Positions 37,479 through 47,971 of a DNA stretch of 64,000 nt are shown here, piece by piece; the stretch's first letter is position 1, and each line of letters starts with the position of its first letter. Source of the stretch: Tritrichomonas musculus (taxonomy: Eukaryota; Parabasalia; Tritrichomonadida; Tritrichomonadidae); assembly GCA_039105265.1 (NCBI GenBank), contig JAPFFF010000069.1, positions 248,001 through 312,000 of the forward strand, in the 5' to 3' direction. The position numbers and the translations under genes were made by a program. Under the pieces are notes generated by a model, which saw only the letters and a list, made by a program, of their open reading frames with translations, was not told where the DNA came from and made no database searches.

Positions 37479-40400
37479 TTACAAATCTGGAAATTCAATT
37501 TTATTTTCGATGACTTGTAATGTTGTATCTTCAACAACACAATTGATTCCTTTTATGTGATTCAACTTCAAATAATAAGGAAATGGATGATTCAAATTAT
37601 CAGTATAATAAATGACTTCTATCGTATAATGACTTGAACTATCATAAGTAACAACTGTCCAAGTTCCATTCTCATTTCGTAATCCAATTCGTCCATCAGG
37701 CAGATCCTCGAAATAAACAGCAAGGTTCAAAAATCCACTATTTGCAATTTCTTTTTGAAAATGAATGAAAGTATATGTATCAAATTCTTCTTGAGTGTAA
37801 TCATTATCTGTTATTAATCGATGTTCAGTCACTATTTTACAATTCGCTATAGCGGCCTTTAATGCTGCATTCTCTCTCTCTAAATTTGAAATTTTGCTAT
37901 TTATCGATACGATACTAGAAACATGTTCGCCTACGAGAATAGCTAAATCTTGTTGAGATTTGGATGTATTATCTATCCTTGTCTTCAGTTCATCATTTTC
38001 ACTTTTCAATGCATAATTGGTCAAATCAACAGGTTCAGGAATTTCACTTTTCAATGCTATTTGATCTTCTTCACCAAATTCAGCTAGAGTAACTCGTACT
38101 GGATATGTTCCAGAGTAATTATAAAGTACACCTGTTGCTTCTTCCCAATAAAACGAGCCAACACTTATATCCATAACATGAGCAATTGTATCGTGTATGT
38201 TTTTTGTACTTTCCGTCTTGAATATGATATCAAATTCCTCATTTACATTTGAGCCAGTCACACCAACCAAGTGAGCACCTTCTTGGAATGGAATGAAGGA
38301 AGTAGAAAAGAAATCACCAAGCAAATGTTCTGGTTCGTAAGGGCCGTTTGTTATTGGTAGAATAATTTTATTCCCAACTTTCAAATCAGTTTTGCTTCGA
38401 TATTTTTCATCGGATTCACTTTTTGAATAAGCATAATCATCAGGGATTTCACTTTTTAATGCTATTTTATCTTGCTTCAATATTTTTTCCGCTAATATTA
38501 ATTTGGTATCAAAAGAGTCTTCCCCATTATCGATGTAAAAGCATTGACCAAATCTATCGTTTTTATAATAGGTCAAGTTATAGGTTGTTCCATCAATTTC
38601 AACATCGACATTAACTCCATCTTCAGTAATAACACCATTATAATCAAACAAATAATCAAACTCTTTTACAAAGCCATCGTTATTTGATATTGTTCCAACA
38701 AGGCGAATTCCCCTAGTCAATGTTATTTTGACTTCCCACGATCCTGAATTATCTTGGACATTTTCAAAAGGCACATCGACTGCATCTTTATATATCAAAT
38801 CATTTTTGCTTCGATATTTTGCATCTGCTTCTTCTTTCGTATATAATTCTTCAATATTTGGTTTCTTAGCTAATTCTTGTTGAATAGTTTCTAAAGCAGT
38901 ATTTACTTCGTCAGTTGTTGGATATTCAAGACTAAACATTGCAACATCATTTTGATGACTATTGACTGCTAATGCATTTATTTTTTCATCTAAAGCTTCA
39001 ATATCAGATAAATAAGCAATATCAGCTGGAGTTTTCTCAACTAAAAGTCTCATAAATGTATTGTTTTCAATGATACATCCAGCAATCTTATAGTCAGTAT
39101 TTTCTCCTGTTATAATTATATTTTTATCAATTTTACGAATATTGGATAAATATTTTGTACGATATTCTTCCGATTTTGGAAGACCTTCAATTGTGATGCT
39201 ATCTATTGTTGTTGTTGTATCAACTCCTTTATAATCAGTTATTGTACCTTGTTCAATTTTGATATATAATCGTTTTTGACCTTCAGATGTGAATAATTTA
39301 AATACACAAATACCATTTTTTAATTCATCTTCTGCTTGAAATAAAACTGCAGCTTGTTCATCTTGATAATAAGTAACAATATCAATTGTATCCATTCTTG
39401 TTAGTTCACTTCTGGAAATATAATCACTTTCAATTTCTTCAATTTTATCTACAATTTTCAATAATGGTTTCTTCATTGAATCTCTAAATGAATAAGTTAA
39501 TAATTTTGCACCCCCAACAGTCATAATCATTTCTTCTTCTTTTTCATCAAATACTGGAATTTCTGTTGGACCTGATTCACACCAATTTCGAACACTATTT
39601 AATGATACTCCAATACTTCTTGATAAATCAGGTAATTCCATTTCTTGACGAGATTGAACAAATTGTTTCCATAAACCAGATACACAACTAGTAATTTTTT
39701 CTGCACCAAATATTAGACCATTTGCACTAAAAGCTAACATTCCTGCAACCATTTGAATTTTTTGTTTTAATCTAATTTTGTCAATATCAGCTTCTAATTT
39801 TTCAGTAATTTGTTCAGTTAATGCCATTCTTGATTTCAAACCTTCAACTGATTTATCTAAATTATCAACATCAACAGAAACAACATCAACTGTGTTCGAA
39901 ACTAAATTCAAATCTGATCTCATTGTTGTAATATTGTCTGCTGTAATAATTTTTGATGAAGTTATGTTGTAATCAGTATATAAAGTAGTTGCTGCATTTG
40001 GATTTGGACTCACTTCATAATATTGTTGATTAATTATATATTCAAATGGATTAGTATTTTTATCCCAATTAATTTCTTCAATTGGATCTACTAAATCTTT
40101 AAATAAATAAATTGCAATATCTTGATTGTTAACTCCAAATTGACCAAATTCATGACAATTTAATTTCTCAATTGTATCCAAATCACCTCTGAGACTAAAA
40201 TAATTTTTATCATAATCACCATGTCCAGTATACAAATTTGATGGGTAAAAACTTAATCTATTCCATTCTTTGGTAAATGAGAGTTTCAAATCTAAATATA
40301 CTCGATCCCAATTATCAAATTGTAAATTGTCTTTTACTTCGGTATATTTATTAATATAAGCTCGAATTACACAACAATCATATCTTAGATTTCCTTCTGT

Positions 40401-41471
40401 CCATCCAACTGGAAGATATTCTCTTACAAAGGTCAAACCTTTTTCACCTCCATCAATTTCAGTACCATCTTTTAATAATATTTTTGTTTGAACATCAGAA
40501 TCTTGAAAAAGTTTTTCAATTGGATTTTCAGATTCACCCCAAGTATAATCCCATCTTTTATGAACTGCATAAGTATTCCATTTTGATCTTCTCATCATTA
40601 TTTCTGCTCCATCTCTTTCTTGATATTTTGTTTCACCTTTCCCTGGAACTTGTAAATTACGTTTATTAATAATTTTTCCTGTGATATGACCTTGAACATT
40701 CAAACCACTCCATTTTTCACCATCATAGGTTAAACTCCATTGATTTCCAAAACAATAATCTTTGAATTCAAATTTTAAACCAGTTGGAATTTGATAATCA
40801 GTTGGAATTTTGAAAACCATTTTATAACAATCTTTGAAATTTGATTTTTCATCGGTTACTGAATTTCTATCAAAAATTTGTTCTTCAGTGATTATACTTG
40901 GTTTGTATAAATATAAGTTATCAGATTCATGTAATTTCAAACTATTTCTAGAATCTATGATATCACATTTGATGGAAGGTAATGTTGATTTCAAATGATT
41001 TAAAGGTAATTGATAAATAATACTAATTTCACCATTAATGTACAAAGATTTCAAATCAAGACTTAAATTCTTATCAACTTTTATGTATGGAGTTGTTGAT
41101 GTTTCTTCAGTAATTGTCACTTTTTTATCTTCAGCAGCTGTTACACATGGACATACGAAATTTTTATTCAAAACATAAATTGATAATTGATAAATATATT
41201 TTCCTTCACTATCTAAGAAAACATTCTTTCTCAAATTGATTTTAAATACTTCTGTCTTATCATCGATTTGTAATAGTTTTGTTATATCATCATCATTCAT
41301 TTGTATATTTAATTTTTCATCTTCAACCGTTAATGCATCTCTAGTCACGTGATAATCAGAAAAACCTTCAACAGTTTCAAACTCATTCGATTTTGATGTT
41401 AACAATTGAGAACCTAAATATGTTTTACCATCTACTTTAAATTGAATATCGCCTTTAAATTTAGTCAGCAT
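37479..41471 (-). CDS. Large fibre-like (tail-fibre/attachment) protein
   Basis: A 1,330-residue protein from the ATG at 41,471. The frame is open 12 codons further up, but no ATG lies there. The N-terminal 500 residues are beta-rich. Next come a heptad-rich segment (SVDVDNLDKSVEGLKSRMAL), a short hydrophobic part (MVAGMLAFSANGLIFGAEK), and a C-terminal 450 residues with repeats of the kind seen in phage tail fibres: (A/E)KYRSK(N/T)DL, IALKSEIP (twice) and YALKSEND. Final coiled coil ISNLERENAALKAAIANCK. Trimeric attachment fibre is the best guess. It is followed upstream by a second fibre-like gene with a similar 5' leader, so the two appear to be a functional pair. Confidence 0.65.
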   Translation of the reverse strand: MLTKFKGDIQFKVDGKTYLGSQLLTSKSNEFETVEGFSDYHVTRDALTVEDEKLNIQMNDDDITKLLQIDDKTEVFKINLRKNVFLDSEGKYIYQLSIYVLNKNFVCPCVTAAEDKKVTITEETSTTPYIKVDKNLSLDLKSLYINGEISIIYQLPLNHLKSTLPSIKCDIIDSRNSLKLHESDNLYLYKPSIITEEQIFDRNSVTDEKSNFKDCYKMVFKIPTDYQIPTGLKFEFKDYCFGNQWSLTYDGEKWSGLNVQGHITGKIINKRNLQVPGKGETKYQERDGAEIMMRRSKWNTYAVHKRWDYTWGESENPIEKLFQDSDVQTKILLKDGTEIDGGEKGLTFVREYLPVGWTEGNLRYDCCVIRAYINKYTEVKDNLQFDNWDRVYLDLKLSFTKEWNRLSFYPSNLYTGHGDYDKNYFSLRGDLDTIEKLNCHEFGQFGVNNQDIAIYLFKDLVDPIEEINWDKNTNPFEYIINQQYYEVSPNPNAATTLYTDYNITSSKIITADNITTMRSDLNLVSNTVDVVSVDVDNLDKSVEGLKSRMALTEQITEKLEADIDKIRLKQKIQMVAGMLAFSANGLIFGAEKITSCVSGLWKQFVQSRQEMELPDLSRSIGVSLNSVRNWCESGPTEIPVFDEKEEEMIMTVGGAKLLTYSFRDSMKKPLLKIVDKIEEIESDYISRSELTRMDTIDIVTYYQDEQAAVLFQAEDELKNGICVFKLFTSEGQKRLYIKIEQGTITDYKGVDTTTTIDSITIEGLPKSEEYRTKYLSNIRKIDKNIIITGENTDYKIAGCIIENNTFMRLLVEKTPADIAYLSDIEALDEKINALAVNSHQNDVAMFSLEYPTTDEVNTALETIQQELAKKPNIEELYTKEEADAKYRSKNDLIYKDAVDVPFENVQDNSGSWEVKITLTRGIRLVGTISNNDGFVKEFDYLFDYNGVITEDGVNVDVEIDGTTYNLTYYKNDRFGQCFYIDNGEDSFDTKLILAEKILKQDKIALKSEIPDDYAYSKSESDEKYRSKTDLKVGNKIILPITNGPYEPEHLLGDFFSTSFIPFQEGAHLVGVTGSNVNEEFDIIFKTESTKNIHDTIAHVMDISVGSFYWEEATGVLYNYSGTYPVRVTLAEFGEEDQIALKSEIPEPVDLTNYALKSENDELKTRIDNTSKSQQDLAILVGEHVSSIVSINSKISNLERENAALKAAIANCKIVTEHRLITDNDYTQEEFDTYTFIHFQKEIANSGFLNLAVYFEDLPDGRIGLRNENGTWTVVTYDSSSHYTIEVIYYTDNLNHPFPYYLKLNHIKGINCVVEDTTLQVIENKIEFPDL

Positions 41472-41499
41472 TTTTTTACATTTGCAACAAAAATAAGAT

Positions 41500-43692
41500 T
41501 TACTCAATTGTGGAACATTTTTCTTCTAATAACTGAATTCTACTATCATAAAATTTATCACATTCAATATTTTTAGTTTTATCTTCTAAGATCATAATTC
41601 GATTCTCGGTTGTCAAATTTTCAAACGTTAGATCAGTTTCAATATTTTGACATTTACGTTCCAAAGCAGTTAATATTTCATCAACATTCTCATTCTCATT
41701 ATTATTATTACCTCCACATTGACATTGATTCTCTTCTAATCGAGATAAATCTTCTGAAAGACCAGCACAAAATGACCAAATCTCTTTGATTCCTTGATTT
41801 AACCATTTTAATTGATCTAGTTCTTCGTCTTGCCATTTCTTTAATTTTTCTTCAAATGTTAATACAACTGGTTTTTCCTCATTTAATGCCAATGTTTGAG
41901 CTTTATTATTTATGACAAAACCTTCTTTATTTCGATATTCTTGACTCTCAGTAGTATCAGCAGAAAATACATTTCCAATTTGATCAACATTTGATTCTAA
42001 GGTTGATACCCTTTCTGTATAATTTTTCATTGTATTTTCTAAATTTGTGATTCTAGTTAATGTATCAAAATCTACAGAACCTGATGATGACCCAAGAGTG
42101 GTTAAATAATTTTTGAAATTCTCATTCAAAGGAGCAAGGTAATAACCAACAATTCGATTTTCTAAATTTCTTTCCTCTCCAGAATCTGTTTCATATTGGT
42201 GTTCTTCACAATATTTTTTATCGGCTTCAGTTTCTTCTAATTTTAGTTCAAATATACCATTTAAGGTTATTTTTAGGTTATGATTTTCAATTACAAATGA
42301 TGAACTTTCTATATTATTTTGATTTGATTTAACAATTAATTCATTATTTGTTATTTTACATTCGATAACATAATCAATGAATTTAATTTGATAGTTTATC
42401 TTTGAACGTTTTCGATCAAAGATATGGAAAATAAAATGTGAACTCTCATAATCATAAATGGTAATTATTAATGATGAATTATTGTATTCGGCTGATATAA
42501 AAGAAGTTAACATAACACCATCAGCAGCTTCAAGATTACTCATATCAAAAGTTATAAATCCATACCCTGCTAATGTTTGAGGTCGTAATGGTTGTAATGG
42601 AATATTATTTAAATTATTTTCGACAAATATTGAATTTCTCCAAAATTTACCAAATTCTTTGTTATCAATTAAGTATTCAAGTTGATCTTCAAAACTTTGA
42701 TTCAATTGAGAAAATATATAATCCATATACAATTTCCAATCATCTTCATTTTTTTGCAGCATCTTCTCATAGGACTCAATTGTGATTGTTTGCGGATCTT
42801 CTGTTAATAATTGAGGTGCAGCTCGAAAAGTCTTTGGAGCTCCTATTTTTGCCATTACATATTGATTTTGATTAATTTCACTTCTCATATTCCAAAAGAT
42901 TGCTTTTGCGAGAAATTGAAGATCCAATATATATTGATAATCTTTAATGGTTCCATCATCATCGATCGGTTTTTTTGGATTCGGCATTATTACTGGAAAT
43001 CGTAAAACTTCGGAAAGATATAGTGGTTCTGAAAAAGTTACATGATTTCCTAAATCTTGGATATTATCTGGATCATCATCTGATGGGTAAGATAAATTTA
43101 TTTTTTTCCAGAGATTGAAAAATTTCACAAGGGCATTTGTTGATATTTGAATTTTATTGTCCGAAGAATTTAACATAAAATTTCCAGTTGCTCCTTTCAA
43201 TGCTGTACTTAAATTTTCCGTTTTATTCACAACTGAAGTAAGATCTCTCCCTAATTTATCAGAAGTCAGTTCACTATTATATCCAGTTGATCCCTCTAAA
43301 AGATTAAATTTAATTTTTAAATTTTGAACTGTACCACCATCTTTCAAAACAAATTTAGTTTTTGAGTTATCTTGATTATCGAGTACATAATCAACAATTT
43401 TTCCAGCTAATATAGACTTCCCACTGTTTCCATACATCTCTAAATTTGATTTTGCAGAACCTGATGGATAGAATTTTTGTGTTCGTCCATCCAAAGTCTG
43501 CAACTCTTCAACAATTTCATCGGACTTGATTGTTGCTGTTCTTTCTCCTTTCTTTTTCTCTTCCTCATCTTTTGGGTATTTTATTGTTAAATTTGACGCC
43601 TCACCATTTTCTTTCAACACAAATAAACTCGAATCAGTCACACCACTTGCAGTCATTAATTTGAAATCTGTATCGGTCCAAACACCTGTCAT
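41500..43692 (-). CDS. Second fibre-like virion protein
   Basis: A 730-residue protein from the ATG at 43,692 (MTGVWTDTDFKLMTASG). The N-terminal part is beta-rich (LFVLKENGEASNLTIKY and TKFVLKDGGTVQNLKIKF are two like units). A jelly-roll-like middle section follows, and then a C-terminal third with repeated heptads (RITNLENTMKNYTERVSTLE, RIMILEDKTKNI, RIQLLEEKC). A Cys pair (NQCQCGG) sits between coiled coils and might link chains. It lies 28 bases upstream of the 1,330-residue gene on the same strand. A trimeric spike or fibre-base role is inferred. Confidence 0.6.
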   Translation of the reverse strand: MTGVWTDTDFKLMTASGVTDSSLFVLKENGEASNLTIKYPKDEEEKKKGERTATIKSDEIVEELQTLDGRTQKFYPSGSAKSNLEMYGNSGKSILAGKIVDYVLDNQDNSKTKFVLKDGGTVQNLKIKFNLLEGSTGYNSELTSDKLGRDLTSVVNKTENLSTALKGATGNFMLNSSDNKIQISTNALVKFFNLWKKINLSYPSDDDPDNIQDLGNHVTFSEPLYLSEVLRFPVIMPNPKKPIDDDGTIKDYQYILDLQFLAKAIFWNMRSEINQNQYVMAKIGAPKTFRAAPQLLTEDPQTITIESYEKMLQKNEDDWKLYMDYIFSQLNQSFEDQLEYLIDNKEFGKFWRNSIFVENNLNNIPLQPLRPQTLAGYGFITFDMSNLEAADGVMLTSFISAEYNNSSLIITIYDYESSHFIFHIFDRKRSKINYQIKFIDYVIECKITNNELIVKSNQNNIESSSFVIENHNLKITLNGIFELKLEETEADKKYCEEHQYETDSGEERNLENRIVGYYLAPLNENFKNYLTTLGSSSGSVDFDTLTRITNLENTMKNYTERVSTLESNVDQIGNVFSADTTESQEYRNKEGFVINNKAQTLALNEEKPVVLTFEEKLKKWQDEELDQLKWLNQGIKEIWSFCAGLSEDLSRLEENQCQCGGNNNNENENVDEILTALERKCQNIETDLTFENLTTENRIMILEDKTKNIECDKFYDSRIQLLEEKCSTIE

Positions 43693-43727
43693 TAAATTTT
43701 TATTTTCGCACCAAAAATAAAATTGAT

Positions 43728-44213
43728 TCAATATTCTAATTTCAAGAACAAAATGAAATAATCAGGAACTATTATTTTTCTTGTTTCTGTATCTTTAAAC
43801 CAAACCATAAAACCTTGTTTGACATTCGAATCAATTAAATATTTTCTATTATCATCAGGAACTTGTAAATTTGCAACATAAACTAAACTATCACAATAAT
43901 TATTTCGAGGAACAAAACTTGCATGAACTGTATAATTTGATGCAGTATGCTTATTAACAACACAATAACAATATTGAAATATAATATACCGTTCTTGACC
44001 TTGAGTTGGAGTATGAAACTCTGATGGATATTTAAAAGCAAATCTATCGTTTTCCAAATAAAAGTGATCAACCGTTAAACATTCTGATAAATTTTGTTCT
44101 TGTTGTTCCTTTGTTGATAGTTTCCAACCTTGAACAGGGTAATAAGTTTTATGAATTTTTAATGGTTGAATATTTAAATTTGGATCAATGTTATATGAAA
44201 TTAATGTCGACAT
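43728..44213 (-). CDS. Small protein next to capsid genes (candidate minor capsid/penton)
   Basis: A 161-residue protein (MSTLISYNIDPNLNIQPLKI). The pattern is mostly beta strands (YIIFQYCYCVVNKHTASNY, VHASFVPRNN, LVYVANLQVPDDNRKYL, FILFLKLEY), which is compatible with a single jelly roll. Polintons normally encode a single-jelly-roll minor capsid (penton) protein near the major one, and this is the only gene of matching size and position. The call rests on that context. No sequence motif proves it. Confidence 0.45.
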   Translation of the reverse strand: MSTLISYNIDPNLNIQPLKIHKTYYPVQGWKLSTKEQQEQNLSECLTVDHFYLENDRFAFKYPSEFHTPTQGQERYIIFQYCYCVVNKHTASNYTVHASFVPRNNYCDSLVYVANLQVPDDNRKYLIDSNVKQGFMVWFKDTETRKIIVPDYFILFLKLEY

Positions 44214-44237
44214 ATTTTTCTATTCAAATAAAAATCT

Positions 44238-46073
44238 TTATTTATAGCCACTTGGTACTCCTTCATCATGATATTGAACACCATCTTGAATTGACCAAGT
44301 CCAATAAGTATCAGAACAAATCCACATTTCTGGTTTACATAAATTTCTTCCATAAAAATCGTGGGTAGGGAAAAGATAACTATTTTCTAGTTGATGACCC
44401 CAATCAAAGATAGAATCAGCATGAAATTTTATTAAAGCTTCATGATTATCAGTATCTATACCATCGAAAACATAACCCGAATTTCCACGTTCTAATTGGA
44501 AATTAATTCCAAAATTTGTATCATCATAATAACTATTGTGGAAATTCCAATCTCCTCTAATTTGAGAGTTTTCAATTATTATGTTATTCAGAGGTTGACA
44601 AATAGATTCTAAATATTCTGGAGTTGCTTCAATTCCATCTAATTCATTTGCCATTAATTGATATTGAACAAATCTTCCATTCCAAGTATTAGCAAATTCA
44701 ACTTGAGGATACAATTTCTTATCTATTATTAATCGAACATTTGCATACATTATATTTCTATATACTGTAATATCATTTGCATATCTTGGAAACATAAATG
44801 TTATATTTGTTGCATTTTTCAAAGGCATAGATTTAATTAAATTTATTTCATCATCTCCGACAGTTGTATCAAAAATTACTCTTGTTAATTCTTGAGATGG
44901 AATTATTAATGGTTCTTGTAAAGTTGACATCAATCCTTCAACAACTGATGGTTTGATTCCAAATCCAAACAAATTTGATCGTCCAACTGTGATTTTTATT
45001 GATTTTGGATTAACAATTAAACGATTTTCCATAACTCCACAAAAAACTTGATTCATTGTTGTATTTGATTCAGCCGTCGTACTGCTCTCATTGTAATTAT
45101 TTAATTTCCAAAGTGTTGATGATGTTCCAGCAAAAATTTTGGAGACATCAACGCTATTTTTAACAATATTGACTTCAAAAGATGAAACAATCTTTCCTAA
45201 TTGACCAATTTGTAAAAAACGATTTATTATTGGAACTTCAGGAGAATGATATTCAATCATTTGATAATACAATTTCTTTTTCTGACGGTCTCCAACTTTT
45301 TGAGGAGGAACTTGACACCAAACTAAACCATCCAAAGAAAATCTTACTTCTTCTTCTATTTCACCTAATATTTGATTTGGATACAATCTCCAAGCTTGTA
45401 AAGCTAACTGATCTGTGAATGGAATGATTAACTCTAATCGAATTGGAACCCATTTTATCGTATGGTCATTTTCCCAACATAAATCAGATATTGGAATGTA
45501 GCATCCACAAACATTAGGAGATAAATTACAAACATTTTCCCATAACGTATGAGAATGAGGTGAATTTTGTTTTGATTCCTTTGAACGAATTGAATTATAT
45601 GCATAAGATTCACGAATCATTTCTGTTTGATGATAATTTTGAACCAATTTCCCATCAACATAAAATCTAGCTTCATCAATAATTTCAACAGCATCTTTAA
45701 AACCAACAAATATTTGATTTATTTGTGCTCTATCTCGATTTGAATAAGTGGCATTTGGAGGTGATCCTTTTTCTGTAAAATAATTTAATTTCGGTAAATG
45801 CTCTGATAATCCAACTTCAAATTCAACTGTCATTTCAATAAAACTTTTTTCTATTTGTGATATTGTATGATTTGGGTGAGTTAGTTTTATTCGAGTTCTT
45901 TCGGAAAATTTTTCAATTGGAATATCATGATCATGGAAATCTTCACAATACATAGCAAAAGTATTATCACCTCCATTTTTTGCTACCAAATTTCTTAAAT
46001 GTTCATTGAAAAAGTTTAATATGTCACCTTCATCGTTTCCAAAGTTTCTAAATTGAGCGTTTTGATAAGTCAT
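44238..46073 (-). CDS. Major-capsid-like protein, copy 1
   Basis: A 611-residue protein. The start at 46,073 (MTYQNAQF) matches exactly the start of its paralogue at 47,895. The longer open frame upstream overlaps the paralogue's 3' end and is rejected. Beta-rich throughout, with paired blocks IPFTDQLALQAWRLYPNQIL, FSLDGLVWCQVPP, NATNITFMFPRYAND, QYQLMANELDG, FGINFQLERGNSGYVFDG, and the C-terminus PEMWICSDTYWTWSIQDG. The length fits the double-jelly-roll major capsid of Polintons (about 500-650), and it lies with ATPase and minor capsid candidates. The identification is by size, composition and position. Confidence 0.7.
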   Translation of the reverse strand: MTYQNAQFRNFGNDEGDILNFFNEHLRNLVAKNGGDNTFAMYCEDFHDHDIPIEKFSERTRIKLTHPNHTISQIEKSFIEMTVEFEVGLSEHLPKLNYFTEKGSPPNATYSNRDRAQINQIFVGFKDAVEIIDEARFYVDGKLVQNYHQTEMIRESYAYNSIRSKESKQNSPHSHTLWENVCNLSPNVCGCYIPISDLCWENDHTIKWVPIRLELIIPFTDQLALQAWRLYPNQILGEIEEEVRFSLDGLVWCQVPPQKVGDRQKKKLYYQMIEYHSPEVPIINRFLQIGQLGKIVSSFEVNIVKNSVDVSKIFAGTSSTLWKLNNYNESSTTAESNTTMNQVFCGVMENRLIVNPKSIKITVGRSNLFGFGIKPSVVEGLMSTLQEPLIIPSQELTRVIFDTTVGDDEINLIKSMPLKNATNITFMFPRYANDITVYRNIMYANVRLIIDKKLYPQVEFANTWNGRFVQYQLMANELDGIEATPEYLESICQPLNNIIIENSQIRGDWNFHNSYYDDTNFGINFQLERGNSGYVFDGIDTDNHEALIKFHADSIFDWGHQLENSYLFPTHDFYGRNLCKPEMWICSDTYWTWSIQDGVQYHDEGVPSGYK

Positions 46074-46104
46074 TTGATCTTGCAAAAAAAATTTAGATCT
46101 TATC

Positions 46105-47895
46105 TTAGTCATAACCAGTTGGTCTTCCACGTGGGTAATATTGAACTCCATCTTGTATTGACCAAGTCCAATAAGTATCTGAACAAATCCACATTTCTGG
46201 AATTGGTTCTTGTTTGGTGACATTTACGCTCACTTTATTTGAAGTCAAATCAATATCTGGAAAGAGATATGCATTCTCTTTATCCGAAGAAATCAAATTT
46301 CCTTTAAATTCAATTGATACTGCTTGATTTCCTGAATCAACACCATCGAAAACAAAACCCGAATTTCCACGTTCTAATTGGAAATTGATTCCAAAACTTG
46401 TGTTATCAAATGGACATAATAAAAATCTTTCTTTTTCTTTTGGATCTCCAGCGACAGTCATATGTTTTGGATAAACATTATTGATTGGTTTTGAGATTGA
46501 TTCAACCAATTCATCTGTTGGTTCAATATTTCCATCTAATTCATTTGCCATTAATTGATATTGAACAAATCTTCCATCCCAAGTATTATCAAAATAAGTT
46601 TCTGGATATTTCTTTTTATTGACTGATAACCAACATTGCTCTAACATAACATTTTGATAAACAGTACAATGAGTAGTTTTTGCTGGAAACATCATTGTTA
46701 TATTTGTTGCATTCTTTAATGGAACAGATTTTGAAATATCGATCCGTCCTCCCGTTACCCTCATATCAAATTGATATTTAGTTAATTCTTGTGAAGGAAT
46801 GATGATTGGTTCTTGTAATGTTGTCATTAATGATTCAATTACATCAGGTTTGACTCCAAATCCACTGCAATTCGATCGACATTTGACAATGCGAACGTCA
46901 TCATTTGCGATTTCGAGCTTATTCATTTGTACAACCCACCAATTTGATGTGAGAGCATTTTTATCAGCGACAAGAGAGGACAAACAATGATAAGCTATAG
47001 GTATGGCATTGAAATTTTCAATTGTTGAGTCAGTATTCGATTTTGCTTCAATATTTTTGACCGTTATGATTTCATCTTGGTATTGTGAAAAGCGATTGAA
47101 AAGAGGTAAAATTGGCGCGTCATATTCTTTTTGTCCTTTATCAACCCATCCCCAAAATCTTTTGATTTCACCAACATTTTTCGGTTGAAGTTGACACCAA
47201 ACAAGAGCATCAAGAGAAAATTTGACTTCTATTTCAACTTCACCTAAAATTCGATTTGGATACAATCTCCAAGCTTGTAAAGCTAATAAATCAGTGAATG
47301 GGATATTCAATTCCATATGAACAGGAACCGATTTTCCGGTTGTAAAAGCAATGAGAGGAACATAAACACCTGCAACATTTGGACTCATACAATTGACACT
47401 TTCCCATAATGAATGAGCATGAGCTGCATTATTTTTGGAATCTTTTGGTCGAATTGAATTATATGCAAAAGTTTCTTTAATCATTTCACTTTGATGATAA
47501 CCACTAATTAATTTTCCATCAACCCAAAATTGTAATTCAGATATAATTTCTGCTGCATTTTTGAAACCAATAAAGATATAATTTAGATGTGGACAAGGGT
47601 TTAAACTATTATCATTGGCGTAAGGTGTTTTCAATTTTAGTTTCAATTCTAAATCTAATTTGATAAAACCTTTTTCTATTTGGGAGATTGTATGACCAGA
47701 ATGAGTTAATCTTATTTTTGTTTTTGTACCAATTGGAATAGGTTCATCTTTGTCATGACATAATTCCTCAACAATTGAAAAAGTATTATCTCCTCCATTC
47801 TTTTGTACTAATGTCCTCAAATGATTATTGAAAAAGTTTAATATGTCACCTTCATCATTTCCTGAATTCTTAAATTGTGCGTTTTGATATGTCAT
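46105..47895 (-). CDS. Major-capsid-like protein, copy 2
   Basis: A 596-residue paralogue of the gene at 44,238, colinear from MTYQNAQFKNSGNDEGDILN to PEMWICSDTYWTWSIQDG. Conserved blocks include HTISQIEK, NIPFTDLLALQAWRLYPN, VKFSLDALVWCQL, QYQLMANELDG and FGINFQLERGNSGFVFDG. The middle 100 residues differ most, as expected for exposed loops. Only 31 bases separate the two genes. Two major-capsid-like proteins in tandem suggest either two lattice components or a recently specialised duplicate. Confidence 0.7.
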   Translation of the reverse strand: MTYQNAQFKNSGNDEGDILNFFNNHLRTLVQKNGGDNTFSIVEELCHDKDEPIPIGTKTKIRLTHSGHTISQIEKGFIKLDLELKLKLKTPYANDNSLNPCPHLNYIFIGFKNAAEIISELQFWVDGKLISGYHQSEMIKETFAYNSIRPKDSKNNAAHAHSLWESVNCMSPNVAGVYVPLIAFTTGKSVPVHMELNIPFTDLLALQAWRLYPNRILGEVEIEVKFSLDALVWCQLQPKNVGEIKRFWGWVDKGQKEYDAPILPLFNRFSQYQDEIITVKNIEAKSNTDSTIENFNAIPIAYHCLSSLVADKNALTSNWWVVQMNKLEIANDDVRIVKCRSNCSGFGVKPDVIESLMTTLQEPIIIPSQELTKYQFDMRVTGGRIDISKSVPLKNATNITMMFPAKTTHCTVYQNVMLEQCWLSVNKKKYPETYFDNTWDGRFVQYQLMANELDGNIEPTDELVESISKPINNVYPKHMTVAGDPKEKERFLLCPFDNTSFGINFQLERGNSGFVFDGVDSGNQAVSIEFKGNLISSDKENAYLFPDIDLTSNKVSVNVTKQEPIPEMWICSDTYWTWSIQDGVQYYPRGRPTGYD

Positions 47896-47971
47896 CTGTT
47901 TTTATGAAGAATTTAAAAAATTCGAAAAGCCAATTTTTTTCAAAGATGAAAAATAGACGAAATTAAAAAAG

